Shown: positions 26,568 to 35,478, counted from the stretch's first letter. The stretch: DNA of 64,000 nt from Enterococcus_K sp051713825 (GCF_051713825.1 NZ_JBIOQR010000001.1:1860001-1924000), one strand, 5' to 3'. Made by a program: numbers and translations. The notes: generated from the letters alone by a model not told the origin.

Positions 26568-27731
26568 TTATTGAAAAGCTTCTGGCTTAGGTTGATTTTT
26601 GTCAAAATAATAGGCAATCGCATCTAAGATTCTCTGGCTAGCCTCACCATCACCATACGGATTGGCCGCCTTTGCCATTGCTTCATGAGCGATAGGCTCT
26701 AACAGTTTGGTAGTTTCTTCATAGACCACTTTTTCATCCGTACCAATCATTTTTAGCGTGCCTGCCGTAACCCCTTCTGGCCGTTCTGTCGTATCTCGTA
26801 AAACAAGAACCGGCACACCTAACGAAGGTGCCTCTTCTTGGACCCCACCTGAGTCAGTCAAAATTAAGTAACTACGTGCGGCAAAATTATGAAAATCGAC
26901 AACATCTAAAGGTTCAATCAGATGAACCCTCTTCAAATCTCCCAGAATTTCTTGCACTTCTTTTCGGACTTGAGGATTCTTATGCATAGGGAAAACAACC
27001 TCAACATCCTCCTGTTCTTCAACGATTCTTCTAATACTTCGAAAAACTGAACGCATCGGTTCCCCTAAATTTTCTCTTCGATGCATCGTCACCAAAATCA
27101 ATTTTTTTCCTTCAAGCGCTTTTGGTAACTCAGGATGCTCATACTCTTGTGACACGGTATATTTCATCGCATCAATTGCCGTGTTCCCAGTAATAAAAAT
27201 GGCTTCTTGTGGATGATTTTCTTTTAACAAATTTTCTTCGCTTGTTTTTGTTGGCGCGAAATATAGATCACTCAACACATCAATTAGCTGACGGTTCATT
27301 TCTTCTGGAAACGGCGACCACTTATTCCACGTACGTAAGCCTGCCTCCACGTGTCCGACAGCTACTTGTTGATAAAAAGCGGCCATTGCTGCTGCATAAG
27401 CCGTTGTTGTATCACCGTGAACAAGAACGATATCAGGTTTCCCCTGCTCTAAAACTGGTTTCAGTTCGGTCAACACTCGACTCGTGATATCCGTCAGTGT
27501 TTGACCACTCTTCATAATATTTAAGTCATAATCAGGAACCAAATCAAAAACCGTCATGACTTGGTCAAGCATTTCTCGATGTTGCGCTGTCACAGCAATT
27601 TTTGCATCAAATCGTGAATCAGCAGTCAATGCTTTTACTAAGGGCGCCATTTTAATCGCTTCAGGCCTTGTTCCAAATACAGATAAAACGTTAATTTTTT
27701 TCAAAAAATTCCCTACTTTCTTTCTACTCAT
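26568..27731 (-). CDS. wecB: UDP-N-acetylglucosamine 2-epimerase (non-hydrolysing)
   Basis: Interconverts UDP-GlcNAc and UDP-ManNAc for teichoic-acid linkage units or surface polysaccharide. The 387 residues contain GTRPEAIKMAPL, VHGDTTTAYAAAMAAFY, VEAGLRTWNKWSPFPEEMNRQ, HRRENLGEP and LTDSGGVQEEAPSLG. Two starts are plausible: ATG 27731 with AAAGGG, and TTG 27704 with AGGG, which would give the family-typical MKKINVLSVFG opening. I give the longer form. The Bacillus homologue is called MnaA. Monocistronic in appearance. Confidence 0.93.
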   Translation of the reverse strand: MSRKKVGNFLKKINVLSVFGTRPEAIKMAPLVKALTADSRFDAKIAVTAQHREMLDQVMTVFDLVPDYDLNIMKSGQTLTDITSRVLTELKPVLEQGKPDIVLVHGDTTTAYAAAMAAFYQQVAVGHVEAGLRTWNKWSPFPEEMNRQLIDVLSDLYFAPTKTSEENLLKENHPQEAIFITGNTAIDAMKYTVSQEYEHPELPKALEGKKLILVTMHRRENLGEPMRSVFRSIRRIVEEQEDVEVVFPMHKNPQVRKEVQEILGDLKRVHLIEPLDVVDFHNFAARSYLILTDSGGVQEEAPSLGVPVLVLRDTTERPEGVTAGTLKMIGTDEKVVYEETTKLLEPIAHEAMAKAANPYGDGEASQRILDAIAYYFDKNQPKPEAFQ

Positions 27732-27863
27732 CTATGCCCTTTTATTTTACCATGAATGAATAAAAAATAGCGATCAATCCTTCAAAAATACGAGGAACTA
27801 ATCACTACTTTTATACTAGATATTCATTTTTGATAAACTAATTTGTTTTCTGCACTGACCAAG

Positions 27864-28859
27864 TTATCTATCTCTGACGCCAAGCGCACCTCTAATGGCA
27901 TTAAACACGCCACTAGCAAGTACAAAAATCAACCACGAAGTCGCCCAACCACCTGCAATACCAGAAAAGCCCCATAAAAAAAAGACAACCGTAATAATTG
28001 GCCAATATATCCCTGCAATAAAAGCATAAGTCGGTGAATGATGTCTATGCTTTTTTGCTTGAGGTCCTAATTCATCCTCATCTGCAATAAAAATTCGATC
28101 TGTCAGAAACTTGGTAAACCCACCTTGGTTTATACCGCCATAGATGAGTAAGACTACACCTAAGCCAATCATGAAGAACATTATACTAGCGCCGTAACTT
28201 TCAATATATGGATACAGGCTATAAACAATTGCTGGAGCTACAGAAAGAATACACAAAGCAATCCCGACGACTAGACAAAAAACAAACGAGCGTTGATAAG
28301 TAGCTTTTTCTTGTTGGACAAAATGAACGGTCTCTTGCGCAATTACTCGATCATCCAATTCCTTATTAATCTTGCTGAAGGTTATCCCTCCTGTGATAAA
28401 TAATCCTACTGCAATCGCAATTGAAAGAAACATCAGGAGAACACCTAAAATTTCTTCATACATACTGCTGCATAAAATCAACGCACCCAGACCCACCATA
28501 ATCAAGCCTACGCCGCTACTAATCATTAAAGCTGCACGTTTTCGAACCTCTAAATAATGATGTGCATCCTCTACATCAATCGGTTCCCCAGCAAAAAAAG
28601 CTTCCTCACGTGGCTGTTCGTTAGACTGTTGATAGGCTTGCCCTTTTGTCTCGACATGTAACTCCTCTAATAATTCATCAATCGAACCAAATTCTGATAT
28701 TGTTGTTCCGACTGCTTCATTTTCACTTTTACCTTCTTCGATTAATTCTAAATACCGGTCTTCCATGTTGGCCAACAAGTCTGTCTTCAATTGTTGGCTT
28801 TTTTTTGTTTCTGGAATTGCTAAAAATAACCCGTCCAGATAGGTTTTAATTGTATCCAT
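27864..28859 (-). CDS. Membrane protein with permease-prefix/HAAS-like N terminus
   Basis: The 331 residues begin with a soluble helical region of about 70 residues (ETKKSQQLKTDLLANMEDRYLELIEEGKSENEAVGTTISEFGSIDELLEEL), typical of the HAAS/permease-prefix domain that accompanies PadR regulators. About seven transmembrane helices follow. It starts 1 bp after the padR-type gene stops, so the pair is coupled. Such pairs usually act in envelope-stress or signal response; the target here is unknown. Confidence 0.75.
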   Translation of the reverse strand: MDTIKTYLDGLFLAIPETKKSQQLKTDLLANMEDRYLELIEEGKSENEAVGTTISEFGSIDELLEELHVETKGQAYQQSNEQPREEAFFAGEPIDVEDAHHYLEVRKRAALMISSGVGLIMVGLGALILCSSMYEEILGVLLMFLSIAIAVGLFITGGITFSKINKELDDRVIAQETVHFVQQEKATYQRSFVFCLVVGIALCILSVAPAIVYSLYPYIESYGASIMFFMIGLGVVLLIYGGINQGGFTKFLTDRIFIADEDELGPQAKKHRHHSPTYAFIAGIYWPIITVVFFLWGFSGIAGGWATSWLIFVLASGVFNAIRGALGVRDR

Positions 28860-28860
28860 C

Positions 28861-29190
28861 TTATTCTCCTCCTATAATAAATCGATCAACAACATCTTTT
28901 GTTAACAACCATTCTGCTTTTTTTTCTGTTAAATATTCTTCCCCTGCATCTGTAATACGATAATACGTTCTTTTTTTGCCATGCGTCACTTCACCTGGAA
29001 ATGAATCAATATAGCCATTTTTCTGCAGGCGCGTAAAGGCTGAATATAACGTCGTTTCTTTAATGACGTATTTTTCTTTTGATATTTCCCGAATCCGTTT
29101 TGAAATCGCATAACCATAGGAATCCCCTTCAGTTAAGATGGACAAAAGAATCGTGTCATTATAGCCACGAATACCGTCACTTGAGATCAT
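28861..29190 (-). CDS. PadR-family transcriptional regulator
   Basis: Winged-helix regulator of 109 residues with the PadR pattern ILLSILTEGDSYGYAISKRIREIS...ETTLYSAFTRLQKNGYIDSF...GKKRTYYRITDAGEEYL. AGGAGG precedes ATG 29190. It is coupled to the downstream membrane protein gene and is preceded by a dyad-symmetric element, suggesting autoregulation. Confidence 0.9.
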   Translation of the reverse strand: MISSDGIRGYNDTILLSILTEGDSYGYAISKRIREISKEKYVIKETTLYSAFTRLQKNGYIDSFPGEVTHGKKRTYYRITDAGEEYLTEKKAEWLLTKDVVDRFIIGGE

Positions 29191-29214
29191 TTTGCCCCTC
29201 CTTTTTTACTACGT

Positions 29215-29252
29215 CTGTCGTTGTAATCAGTTTACCACTATTACTACGACAG
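29215..29252. promoter_or_regulatory. 38-bp dyad upstream of padR gene (probable operator)
   Basis: CTGTCGTTGTAAT (29215-29227) and ATTACTACGACAG (29240-29252) form an inverted repeat with one mismatch per arm and a 12-bp spacer, 25 bp ahead of the PadR-family start. Position and symmetry fit an autorepressor site. Confidence 0.6.
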
Positions 29253-29492
29253 GTAAAGTAAATTTTTAAAATTATTACTCACTAGAAATAATTCTCATTT
29301 ATCCTAGCTGCTTGGCCTATTTTAATCTGTCTCAACAAATGGTTTCTATCTTTTTTAAGCTCCCTGGATAACAAGAGACTTCCCCTAACCAAATGAACAA
29401 CTGAATTATAGATTTTCAATCTGATCTAAAAAATCTATCATAAGGTTGCCTTACTACAAAATCCTAAGGTAGGTTTTTGATTACGTTTATCT
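29253..29492. other. Non-coding stretch between padR and ABC-F genes
   Basis: AT-rich sequence of about 240 bp. It contains no ORF with a ribosome binding site. Part must belong to the promoter of the padR unit. Nothing else is recognised. Confidence 0.4.
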
Positions 29493-29537
29493 AAAAAAAA
29501 AGAAGGCCCCAGAAATTTAAACTTTCGGCTCCTTCTT
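29493..29537 (-). terminator. Terminator of the ABC-F gene
   Basis: AGAAGG and CCTTCT arms with additional GGCC/GGCT pairing, followed on the minus strand by nine T. It starts just past the ABC-F stop codon. Confidence 0.8.
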
Positions 29538-29545
29538 CTAAGTTC

Positions 29546-31129
29546 CTATTTTTTCACTTCACTAATCTCTGATACCACAAACTGATGATTTTCAATCTGC
29601 AACCGTTTTTCAGCAATCTTTTGAACAAAATACCGATCATGTGAAACCAGTAAGATCGTTCCGCCATAATTTTGAATAATCTCTTCAATCTCTTCTCGAC
29701 TATCGATATCTAAATGATTCGTCGGCTCATCCAATATCAAAAAGTTAAATGATTGCTGCATCAGCTTGGCTAACTCTAAACGAACACGTTCCCCACCGGA
29801 TAAATCCTTCAATCGTTTGAACACATCTTCACCAAAAAAGTTATACTTCGCCAGAATTCTTCGCAACATCTCTTGGGTTCCTTCAACCTCACTAAAATAA
29901 TCAAGTAAACGTTGGTTATCCTCTTTATACACAATTTTTTGCGGTAAGTACCCAATTGTAACGGAATCCCCCACCTTTATACTGCCTTCATCCGCCTCTT
30001 CTTGTCCTAAAAGCATTTGGATAAAGCTTGTTTTCCCTGAGCCATTTTTGCCATCTAAATTCAAACGGTCTTTAAAATAAATCGTACAACTGGCTTCTTC
30101 AAATAGTACTTGTTCGCCATAAAATTTCCAAAGGTTTTCAACTTTGACCACTTCTTTACCTGATCGCGCACTTTCTATCAGCGTGCCATGAATCGTTCTT
30201 CTTTCTGTAGCTGGTCGTTTCACTCGTTGCATTTTTGCCAAACGATGTTCAAGCTCTTTCGCTTTTTTGAAGAACTTCTCATTATCTGCCTCATTTCCCC
30301 ATTGACGGAAACGACGAATAGCAGCCATCATCTTCTGGATTTCTTTTTGTTGTAAGGCATAGTCTTTCGCAAGCTTCTCCTCTTGTAACTGTTTTTCCTT
30401 TTTATAAAAACTATAATTGCCTCGATACAAACGAAGCTGACCATCCTCAATCTCAATAATTTCTTGCACAACCTCGTCCAAGAAATAACGATCATGCGAA
30501 ACGATGATAAATGTCTTTTTACTATTTCGAATAAAACTTTCCAGCCAATTCATCGCTTCCTTGTCTAAGTGGTTCGTTGGTTCATCCAACAGATAAACAT
30601 CCGCCTCTGTTAACAAGATACGAATCATTTCCACAAGAACTTTTTCGCCCCCACTTAAAGTCGATAACGCAGCCGTTTTCTTTTGTTGAAAGTTCATTCC
30701 TTTGAGCATCGTGTCTAGACGATCCTCCAGTGTGTATCCGCCAATAGCTTCATACTGCTCTTGAACTTGACCATATCGTAACAGCTGTTTTTCTGTGACC
30801 TCTTGTTCTGCAAATAATGTTTCAAAATAACGTAAAGAGTCTCTAATCTCTTGGATTTCTGGGAAACTCTCTAATAGATAGGAATAGACCGACTGACTTG
30901 ATTCTTTTGGAAGTTGTTGCACATAAGAAATCACTAAATTCTTTTTCCGACTGACACTTCCTGAATCGACGCCAACACGTCCCACCATAATCTTGAGCAG
31001 CGTTGATTTTCCAGAACCATTATTGCCGATTAAACCTACTTTACGACCTTCATGAATCTCTAATGAACTATTTTCTAATACTGGCATACCACCATAATTT
31101 TTGGTTACCTGATTGACTTGAATAAGCAT
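29546..31129 (-). CDS. ABC-F family ATPase, possible ribosome-protection protein
   Basis: Two ATPase domains in one 527-residue chain without membrane segments. Domain 1 has Walker A GNNGSGKST, signature LSGGEK and DEPTNHLD; domain 2 has GKNGSGKTS, LSGGERVRLELAKLM and DEPTNHLD. A charged linker (about 240-310) would form the interdomain arm reaching the ribosomal P-tRNA site. The start MLIQVNQVTKNY (31129) has AAGGAGAG nine bases upstream; the earlier in-frame ATG is not supported. An upstream small ORF and attenuator resemble those controlling antibiotic-resistance ABC-F genes, but substrate class cannot be told from sequence. Confidence 0.85.
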   Translation of the reverse strand: MLIQVNQVTKNYGGMPVLENSSLEIHEGRKVGLIGNNGSGKSTLLKIMVGRVGVDSGSVSRKKNLVISYVQQLPKESSQSVYSYLLESFPEIQEIRDSLRYFETLFAEQEVTEKQLLRYGQVQEQYEAIGGYTLEDRLDTMLKGMNFQQKKTAALSTLSGGEKVLVEMIRILLTEADVYLLDEPTNHLDKEAMNWLESFIRNSKKTFIIVSHDRYFLDEVVQEIIEIEDGQLRLYRGNYSFYKKEKQLQEEKLAKDYALQQKEIQKMMAAIRRFRQWGNEADNEKFFKKAKELEHRLAKMQRVKRPATERRTIHGTLIESARSGKEVVKVENLWKFYGEQVLFEEASCTIYFKDRLNLDGKNGSGKTSFIQMLLGQEEADEGSIKVGDSVTIGYLPQKIVYKEDNQRLLDYFSEVEGTQEMLRRILAKYNFFGEDVFKRLKDLSGGERVRLELAKLMQQSFNFLILDEPTNHLDIDSREEIEEIIQNYGGTILLVSHDRYFVQKIAEKRLQIENHQFVVSEISEVKK

Positions 31130-31157
31130 GAACATTCTCTCCTTGGACCCATTCCAA

Positions 31158-31197
31158 AGAAAAACAAGAGACCACAAATATTCCGTGACCTCTTGTT
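31158..31197 (-). terminator. Attenuator hairpin ahead of the ABC-F gene
   Basis: AACAAGAG (31163-31170) pairs with CTCTTGTT (31190-31197), with extra CAC/GTG pairing inside. On the minus strand TTTTTCTTT follows. It lies about 30 bp upstream of the ABC-F ATG and downstream of a small ORF, the layout expected for ribosome-controlled attenuation. Confidence 0.68.
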
Positions 31198-31238
31198 ATT
31201 ATTTCAATTATTCATAAAAGAATAGAACTTTGAAATGG

Positions 31239-31379
31239 TCATCGATTTATTTTATTTTTGCTAAATTTGGACACACTTGTCCCTTTAGTCGCAAAAGTAA
31301 AAACGATTGCATGACAAAAATTGAGATAATACATCTCGATATGTTCTTTAGTTGTTATTTTTTGCATGCTCACCATCAT
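31239..31379 (-). CDS. Small ORF (46 aa), possible leader peptide of the ABC-F gene
   Basis: ATG 31379 is preceded by an excellent ribosome binding site, GAAGGAGGGAACG. The frame reads MMVSMQKITTKEHIEMYYLN, then FCHAIVFTFATKGTSVSKFS and KNKINR, and stops at 31239, about 40 bases before the attenuator. No homologue is recognised. Position, ribosome binding site and the following terminator suggest a regulatory leader peptide. Confidence 0.55.
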   Translation of the reverse strand: MMVSMQKITTKEHIEMYYLNFCHAIVFTFATKGTSVSKFSKNKINR

Positions 31380-31549
31380 CGTTCCCTCCTTCATTCGTCG
31401 TTTCAATTAGTTTACCATATTTGTAAACTTACGGCTAGCCCTAATTCACTCTCGTATGTGTCAAGTATTTTGCGGTAACCATTATTTTAGAGTGATAGGT
31501 ACGGCTCTATTTATATTATTTCACTTTCCTACCGCGCTTCGCTTGGTTG

Positions 31550-31600
31550 AATTGTGTCAAGTAAATCATTTTTGCTAAAAATAATTTACTTGACACAATT
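31550..31600. repeat. 17-bp subterminal palindrome inside the ISLre2 element
   Basis: AATTGTGTCAAGTAAAT (31550-31566) and its exact complement ATTTACTTGACACAATT (31584-31600). It shares TGTGTCAAGTA with the IS terminus at 31457-31467. An outer CCTACC/GGTAGG pair may extend it. It lies between the transposase stop and the IS end and could block read-through or bind transposase. Confidence 0.8.
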
Positions 31601-31628
31601 GCCATTTGGTAGGGCATTATGAATTTTT

Positions 31629-33044
31629 TTAACTACATAATCCGCGAATCAGTTTTCCCATGCCCGTTGATGTTTTTTCTTTTCCTGTTACATGTCCGTA
31701 TTGAATGCCTACATGCTCTTCAAAACGATTCCAACGCTTACTAGTCGTATTTCTTAATGCTTGTTGGCAGCGTTTCTTCAACGCGTCTTCCGGTTCTGCT
31801 GGTGCATAATCTGTCATCAAGCATTGTTCAATTTCTTTGTTTTTTATACTTGATATCACTCGCACCATGGCTTCAGCTCCACTCTTTGTCCAATAGCGTC
31901 CTTGTCGTTTCATTCGATAGCTGTACACTCTATGATTGCTTTCACAGGTGCCTATGCATTTTTGAATCCCAGCTAAATTTCGTTGTTCAAAAGGTTGTAG
32001 CCACTTCCAGTTTCTAGTTAAGTAGTTTTCTAATAGACGCAGAGATTCTCGGTTTTTTTCTGTGTCTTGCTCGTCCACTAACAGGCTCGCCACCGTATCT
32101 AACGCTACAACGACCTTGTCCCAACTATAAGCTTGCCAAATAGCCTCCATTAGATACGGCTGTAAATCTTTGAAGTTAGAGAGTCTTTCTTTAATTTTTC
32201 GATTAACATGGTACGCGTCTAAAAAGAATTCATGCCGTCTACAATTTCCCGCTAGCTCTTCAAATACATTTTTTTCAAAGCCTGAACCACCATCACTATT
32301 ACTGATGACAATGGTTTTTTCAAGGCGATACGTGTTTGCTAGGTACTCTTGTGTTTCTTTTAGTGCTTGCTTACGGCTAAGGCTTACAAACTCATGATAA
32401 TTTTTCAACTGTCTTCGATTTTTCCCGACTGGTCTTGAACCTTCACATACTTGAAATCGATAAATTTCTAATTGGTTTTTTTTCTGACCTTTAATTTGAA
32501 TACCGTCTCCTTCAATGTAAATCGCTGAAGGTCTTCTCTTTTTATCTTTTCTTTCATCATAGCGTTCTTCCGCCGTTTGTTGGCTTTTAATTTCTTCACC
32601 CACCTGTAAGACCAACCGGTTTATTTTTCGATGACTCATGGTGAAGGAAGTCAAGAGTTCTATGGCTTTCTCACTATTCCGATACGTCATTTTGCTGGCA
32701 AGCTCCGCAACATTTCGTTTGAGTAAATGACTGTACCTATCATGGCTTTTCAATCCTAAAAAGACATCTAACGCATAAACTGAAGACTCGCCTTCCTTGA
32801 TGTATCGCCTTCTACGGAATTGAATTTCGCCGAATACTGTCAATAATTTCCGATCGTTCTTTTTTTCTATTTGATACCCTTGTTTTTTGTATTCTCCAAT
32901 TAAATCATCATCTATTTGTTCAAAGGCCATTGTGATGATTTCTCGGATCAAATTGGCAAGATAAATGACTAATGCTTTTTCTTTTGCAATAAAATGCGAT
33001 TCACTCTTTAAAATTTCTGCAATTTCGTTTACAATAGTTTCCAT
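31629..33044 (-). CDS. ISLre2-family transposase (UPF0236)
   Basis: Protein of 471 residues with family features: N-terminal METIVNEIAEILKSES, then GEIQFRRRRY, IYIEGDGIQIKGQ, SNSDGGSGFEKNVFEEL, DAYHVNRKIKERL and the C-terminal RYWTKSGAEAMVRV. Conserved acidic residues in these blocks are consistent with a DDE-type active site. Start 33044 is favoured by AGAGG upstream; the earlier frame start at 33086 is not. Fills most of the IS. Confidence 0.92.
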   Translation of the reverse strand: METIVNEIAEILKSESHFIAKEKALVIYLANLIREIITMAFEQIDDDLIGEYKKQGYQIEKKNDRKLLTVFGEIQFRRRRYIKEGESSVYALDVFLGLKSHDRYSHLLKRNVAELASKMTYRNSEKAIELLTSFTMSHRKINRLVLQVGEEIKSQQTAEERYDERKDKKRRPSAIYIEGDGIQIKGQKKNQLEIYRFQVCEGSRPVGKNRRQLKNYHEFVSLSRKQALKETQEYLANTYRLEKTIVISNSDGGSGFEKNVFEELAGNCRRHEFFLDAYHVNRKIKERLSNFKDLQPYLMEAIWQAYSWDKVVVALDTVASLLVDEQDTEKNRESLRLLENYLTRNWKWLQPFEQRNLAGIQKCIGTCESNHRVYSYRMKRQGRYWTKSGAEAMVRVISSIKNKEIEQCLMTDYAPAEPEDALKKRCQQALRNTTSKRWNRFEEHVGIQYGHVTGKEKTSTGMGKLIRGLCS

Positions 33045-33174
33045 GAAGACCATCCTCTTATTGTTATTGGCCGCTAAACCTAACAATTAGAATAATGGTC
33101 TTCTTTCTTTTTTTCAAATCTTACCGCAATATATTTTACACTTAGTTCACTCTCCACTTACAATAGGCCAATAA

Positions 33175-34152
33175 TTAGATAGTATCTCCGTTAAAAATCG
33201 AGTTTTTAACAATTACATAATCCACTTTACGGATTGCTTCTAAGTCACGTCCGCCAGCATAAGAAATCGCTGACTGCAGATCTTGTTGCATCTCTGTTAA
33301 GGTATCCTTTAATGAACCCTTATATTGGATCCAGATTTTCTTTCCTTCAACGTTTTTCTTTTCGCCTTTTTGGAATTCAGACGCACTGCCAAAATATTCT
33401 TTGTACATCACGCCATCTTCCACTTTTGTTTCACCAGGAGATTCTTCATGACCAGCAAATAAAGAGCCAATCATCACCATCGTAGCACCAAAACGTACTG
33501 ATTTGGCAATATCTCCATGTGTCCGAATTCCGCCATCCGCAATTATTGGTTTACGAGCCGCTTTGGCACACCAGCGTAGCGCCGCCAACTGCCATCCACC
33601 TGTTCCAAAACCTGTTTTTATTTTGGTAATACACACCTTACCAGGCCCAATCCCCACCTTGGTCGCATCTGCCCCGGCATTTTCTAATTCACGTACAGCT
33701 TCAGGTGTCCCGACATTCCCCGCAATTACAAACGTTTCAGGCAAATGCTTTTTAATATGTTGAATCATTTGAATCACTGAATTGGCGTGCCCATGAGCGA
33801 TATCAATCGTTATGTAATCTGGCACTAATTGCAAATTAGCTAATTCTTCAACAAACGTATACTCGGTTTCTTTTACACCCACACTAATAGAAGAAATCAA
33901 CTGACGTTTTTTCATTTTTTGAATAAACGGAATGCGTGCCGCTTCATCAAAACGGTGCATAATATAGAAATAACCGTTCTCAGCTAAAAATTCTGCAATA
34001 CTTTCATCAATAATAGTTTGCATATTGGCAGGAACAACCGGCATTTTAAATGAATGCTTGCCTAGTGTCACAACTGTATCGCATTCTGAACGACTATTTA
34101 CAATACATTTGTTTGGAACTAATTGGATATCTTCATAATCAAAAACTTTCAT
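33175..34152 (-). CDS. guaC: GMP reductase
   Basis: NADPH-dependent deamination of GMP to IMP, feeding guanine nucleotides back to the adenylate branch. The 325 residues form a TIM barrel of the IMPDH/GMPR family, with VGIGPGKVCITKIKTGFGTGGWQ (catalytic Cys loop), IADGGIRTHGDIAKSVRFGATMVMIGS and EYFGSASEFQKG. No CBS domains, the length of the short GuaC class. AGGAGGAAG precedes the ATG. PurR-like boxes upstream tie it to the purine regulon. Confidence 0.96.
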   Translation of the reverse strand: MKVFDYEDIQLVPNKCIVNSRSECDTVVTLGKHSFKMPVVPANMQTIIDESIAEFLAENGYFYIMHRFDEAARIPFIQKMKKRQLISSISVGVKETEYTFVEELANLQLVPDYITIDIAHGHANSVIQMIQHIKKHLPETFVIAGNVGTPEAVRELENAGADATKVGIGPGKVCITKIKTGFGTGGWQLAALRWCAKAARKPIIADGGIRTHGDIAKSVRFGATMVMIGSLFAGHEESPGETKVEDGVMYKEYFGSASEFQKGEKKNVEGKKIWIQYKGSLKDTLTEMQQDLQSAISYAGGRDLEAIRKVDYVIVKNSIFNGDTI

Positions 34153-34187
34153 AAGAACTTCCTCCTGATGTTCATTTTCAGCAAAAC

Positions 34188-34326
34188 ACGAACATTAATT
34201 ATCTTTCCGATGCTTTTCAGGGCACCATCTGTAATTTACAACAGATATTCTATAAAATCAAGCATTTTTCGTTAAGTTTTTACGATTTTCACGAAACATT
34301 TCGTATTTTGAGCAAAAAAACATTCG
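34188..34326 (-). promoter_or_regulatory. guaC promoter with PurBox-like motifs
   Basis: Minus strand: -35 TTAACG (34270-34275), 17-bp spacer, -10 TAGAAT (34247-34252). Just upstream is ACGAAACATTTCGT (34291-34304), with perfect ACGAAA/TTTCGT arms, and AACATTCG at 34319-34326. CGAACATT lies in the leader at 34188-34195. These resemble the CGAAC-type boxes bound by Bacillus-type PurR. Confidence 0.58.
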
Positions 34327-34344
34327 TTTCCATTTAACAAAACA

Positions 34345-34405
34345 TAAAAAAGCGCTCTACGAACATAGACAATCTTCGTGTCTATCTCCATTGAGCGCTT
34401 ATTTT
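34345..34405 (-). terminator. Terminator after the pur operon/aldo-keto reductase
   Basis: AAGCGCTC (34350-34357) and GAGCGCTT (34393-34400) enclose a second stem (ATAGACA/TGTCTAT). On the minus strand TTTTTTATG follows. It separates guaC from the gene upstream. Confidence 0.85.
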
Positions 34406-34457
34406 TGTATATAGTTTCCTTATTAAGACTACTCGATTCTCAACTCTATCCTCTAGC

Positions 34458-35372
34458 CTATGGTAAAATATTGCCTGCTGCCATATAAATATCGTACCAA
34501 TCCTCGCGACTGATTTGAATATCGGCTGCTTTAGCAATCTCTTTTATACGTCCTGTGTTCATCGTTCCAGCAATTACTTGCATATTGGCTGGATGACGCA
34601 GAATCCAAGCAGAAGCTAGCCCTGTTGGTGTTGTTTGATATTTAGCGGCAAGCTTCTCTAACTTTTTGTTTAGTTCCGGGAATTTTTCGCTTCCAATAAA
34701 GACCCCTTCAAAGAACCCATATTGATACGGTGACCATGCTTGAATCGTCATATCATGTAAACGAGAATAGTCCAAAATCGCGCCATCATGATCCACACTT
34801 CCAGCATCAGTCATATTCACATGAATCCCTTGATCAATCATTCCTGTGTGCATAATCCCAAACTGAAGCTGATTAGCTACTAAAGGTTGTTTAACAGATT
34901 TTTTCAACAACTCAATTTGCATTGGACTTTGGTTACTAACACCAAAGTATTTCACTTTGCCTTGTGTTTCTAACTGGTCAAACGCCGCAGCTACTTCATC
35001 TGGCTCCACTAAAGTATCTGGACGATGCAACAATAGCGCCTCCACTTGTTCAAGGCCTAATCTAGTCAAACTATCCTCAACTGATTGGATGATATGTTCC
35101 TTTGAGAAATCAAACATTTTCCCTGGAACAATCCCACATTTTGTTTGGATAAATAATTCTTCCCGACGAATTGAACTTTCTTTTAACGCCTTAGCGAAAA
35201 TTGACTCGCATTCCCCACCACCATAAATATCTGCATGGTCAAAAAAGTTAATCCCATTCTCTACAGCTGTCTCAAGGACTTCTACTGGATTTTCCGCATT
35301 ATTTATACGCATACAGCCTAAAATAACTGACGAAACATCTTGATTAGTTGAACCAAATTTTACTTGCTTCAT
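34458..35372 (-). CDS. Aldo/keto reductase (YdhF-like)
   Basis: NAD(P)H oxidoreductase with a TIM barrel, 304 residues. Motifs: FFDHADIYGGGECESIFAKAL (catalytic Asp/Tyr), LLHRPDTLVEPDEVAAAF, KYFGVSNQSPMQIELL and the cofactor-binding VIAGTMNTGRIKEIAKAADI. Start MKQVKFGSTN at 35372 has GGAGG upstream; the longer open frame to 35546 overlaps purD and is not coding. It follows purD by 106 bp with no obvious terminator between, so partial cotranscription is possible. Substrate unknown. Confidence 0.88.
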   Translation of the reverse strand: MKQVKFGSTNQDVSSVILGCMRINNAENPVEVLETAVENGINFFDHADIYGGGECESIFAKALKESSIRREELFIQTKCGIVPGKMFDFSKEHIIQSVEDSLTRLGLEQVEALLLHRPDTLVEPDEVAAAFDQLETQGKVKYFGVSNQSPMQIELLKKSVKQPLVANQLQFGIMHTGMIDQGIHVNMTDAGSVDHDGAILDYSRLHDMTIQAWSPYQYGFFEGVFIGSEKFPELNKKLEKLAAKYQTTPTGLASAWILRHPANMQVIAGTMNTGRIKEIAKAADIQISREDWYDIYMAAGNILP

Positions 35373-35478
35373 AAAATCCCTCCATTTTCTTACTACAAGC
35401 TCTAGTTTACCACACCTTTTTTGAAAAGGCTTTATTATATGAGCTAAAATATAGACTAAAAATGAGTAATAAATGAGT

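Larger units (their letters stand above)
31445..33154 (-). mobile_element. ISLre2-family insertion sequence with 9-bp target duplication
   Basis: The element spans 31454-33145 (1692 bp). Terminal inverted repeats of about 25 bp are imperfect outside and share TTGCGGTAA inside. The 9-bp direct repeat TTCACTCTC flanks it at 31445-31453 and 33146-33154, the size expected for ISLre2 elements. It carries one full transposase gene, so the copy looks intact and potentially active. It sits between guaC and the ABC-F leader. Confidence 0.9.

Noticed and set aside
34153..34290. Purine riboswitch ahead of guaC
   Set aside because: No aptamer signature; instead a plain promoter with PurBox-like motifs.
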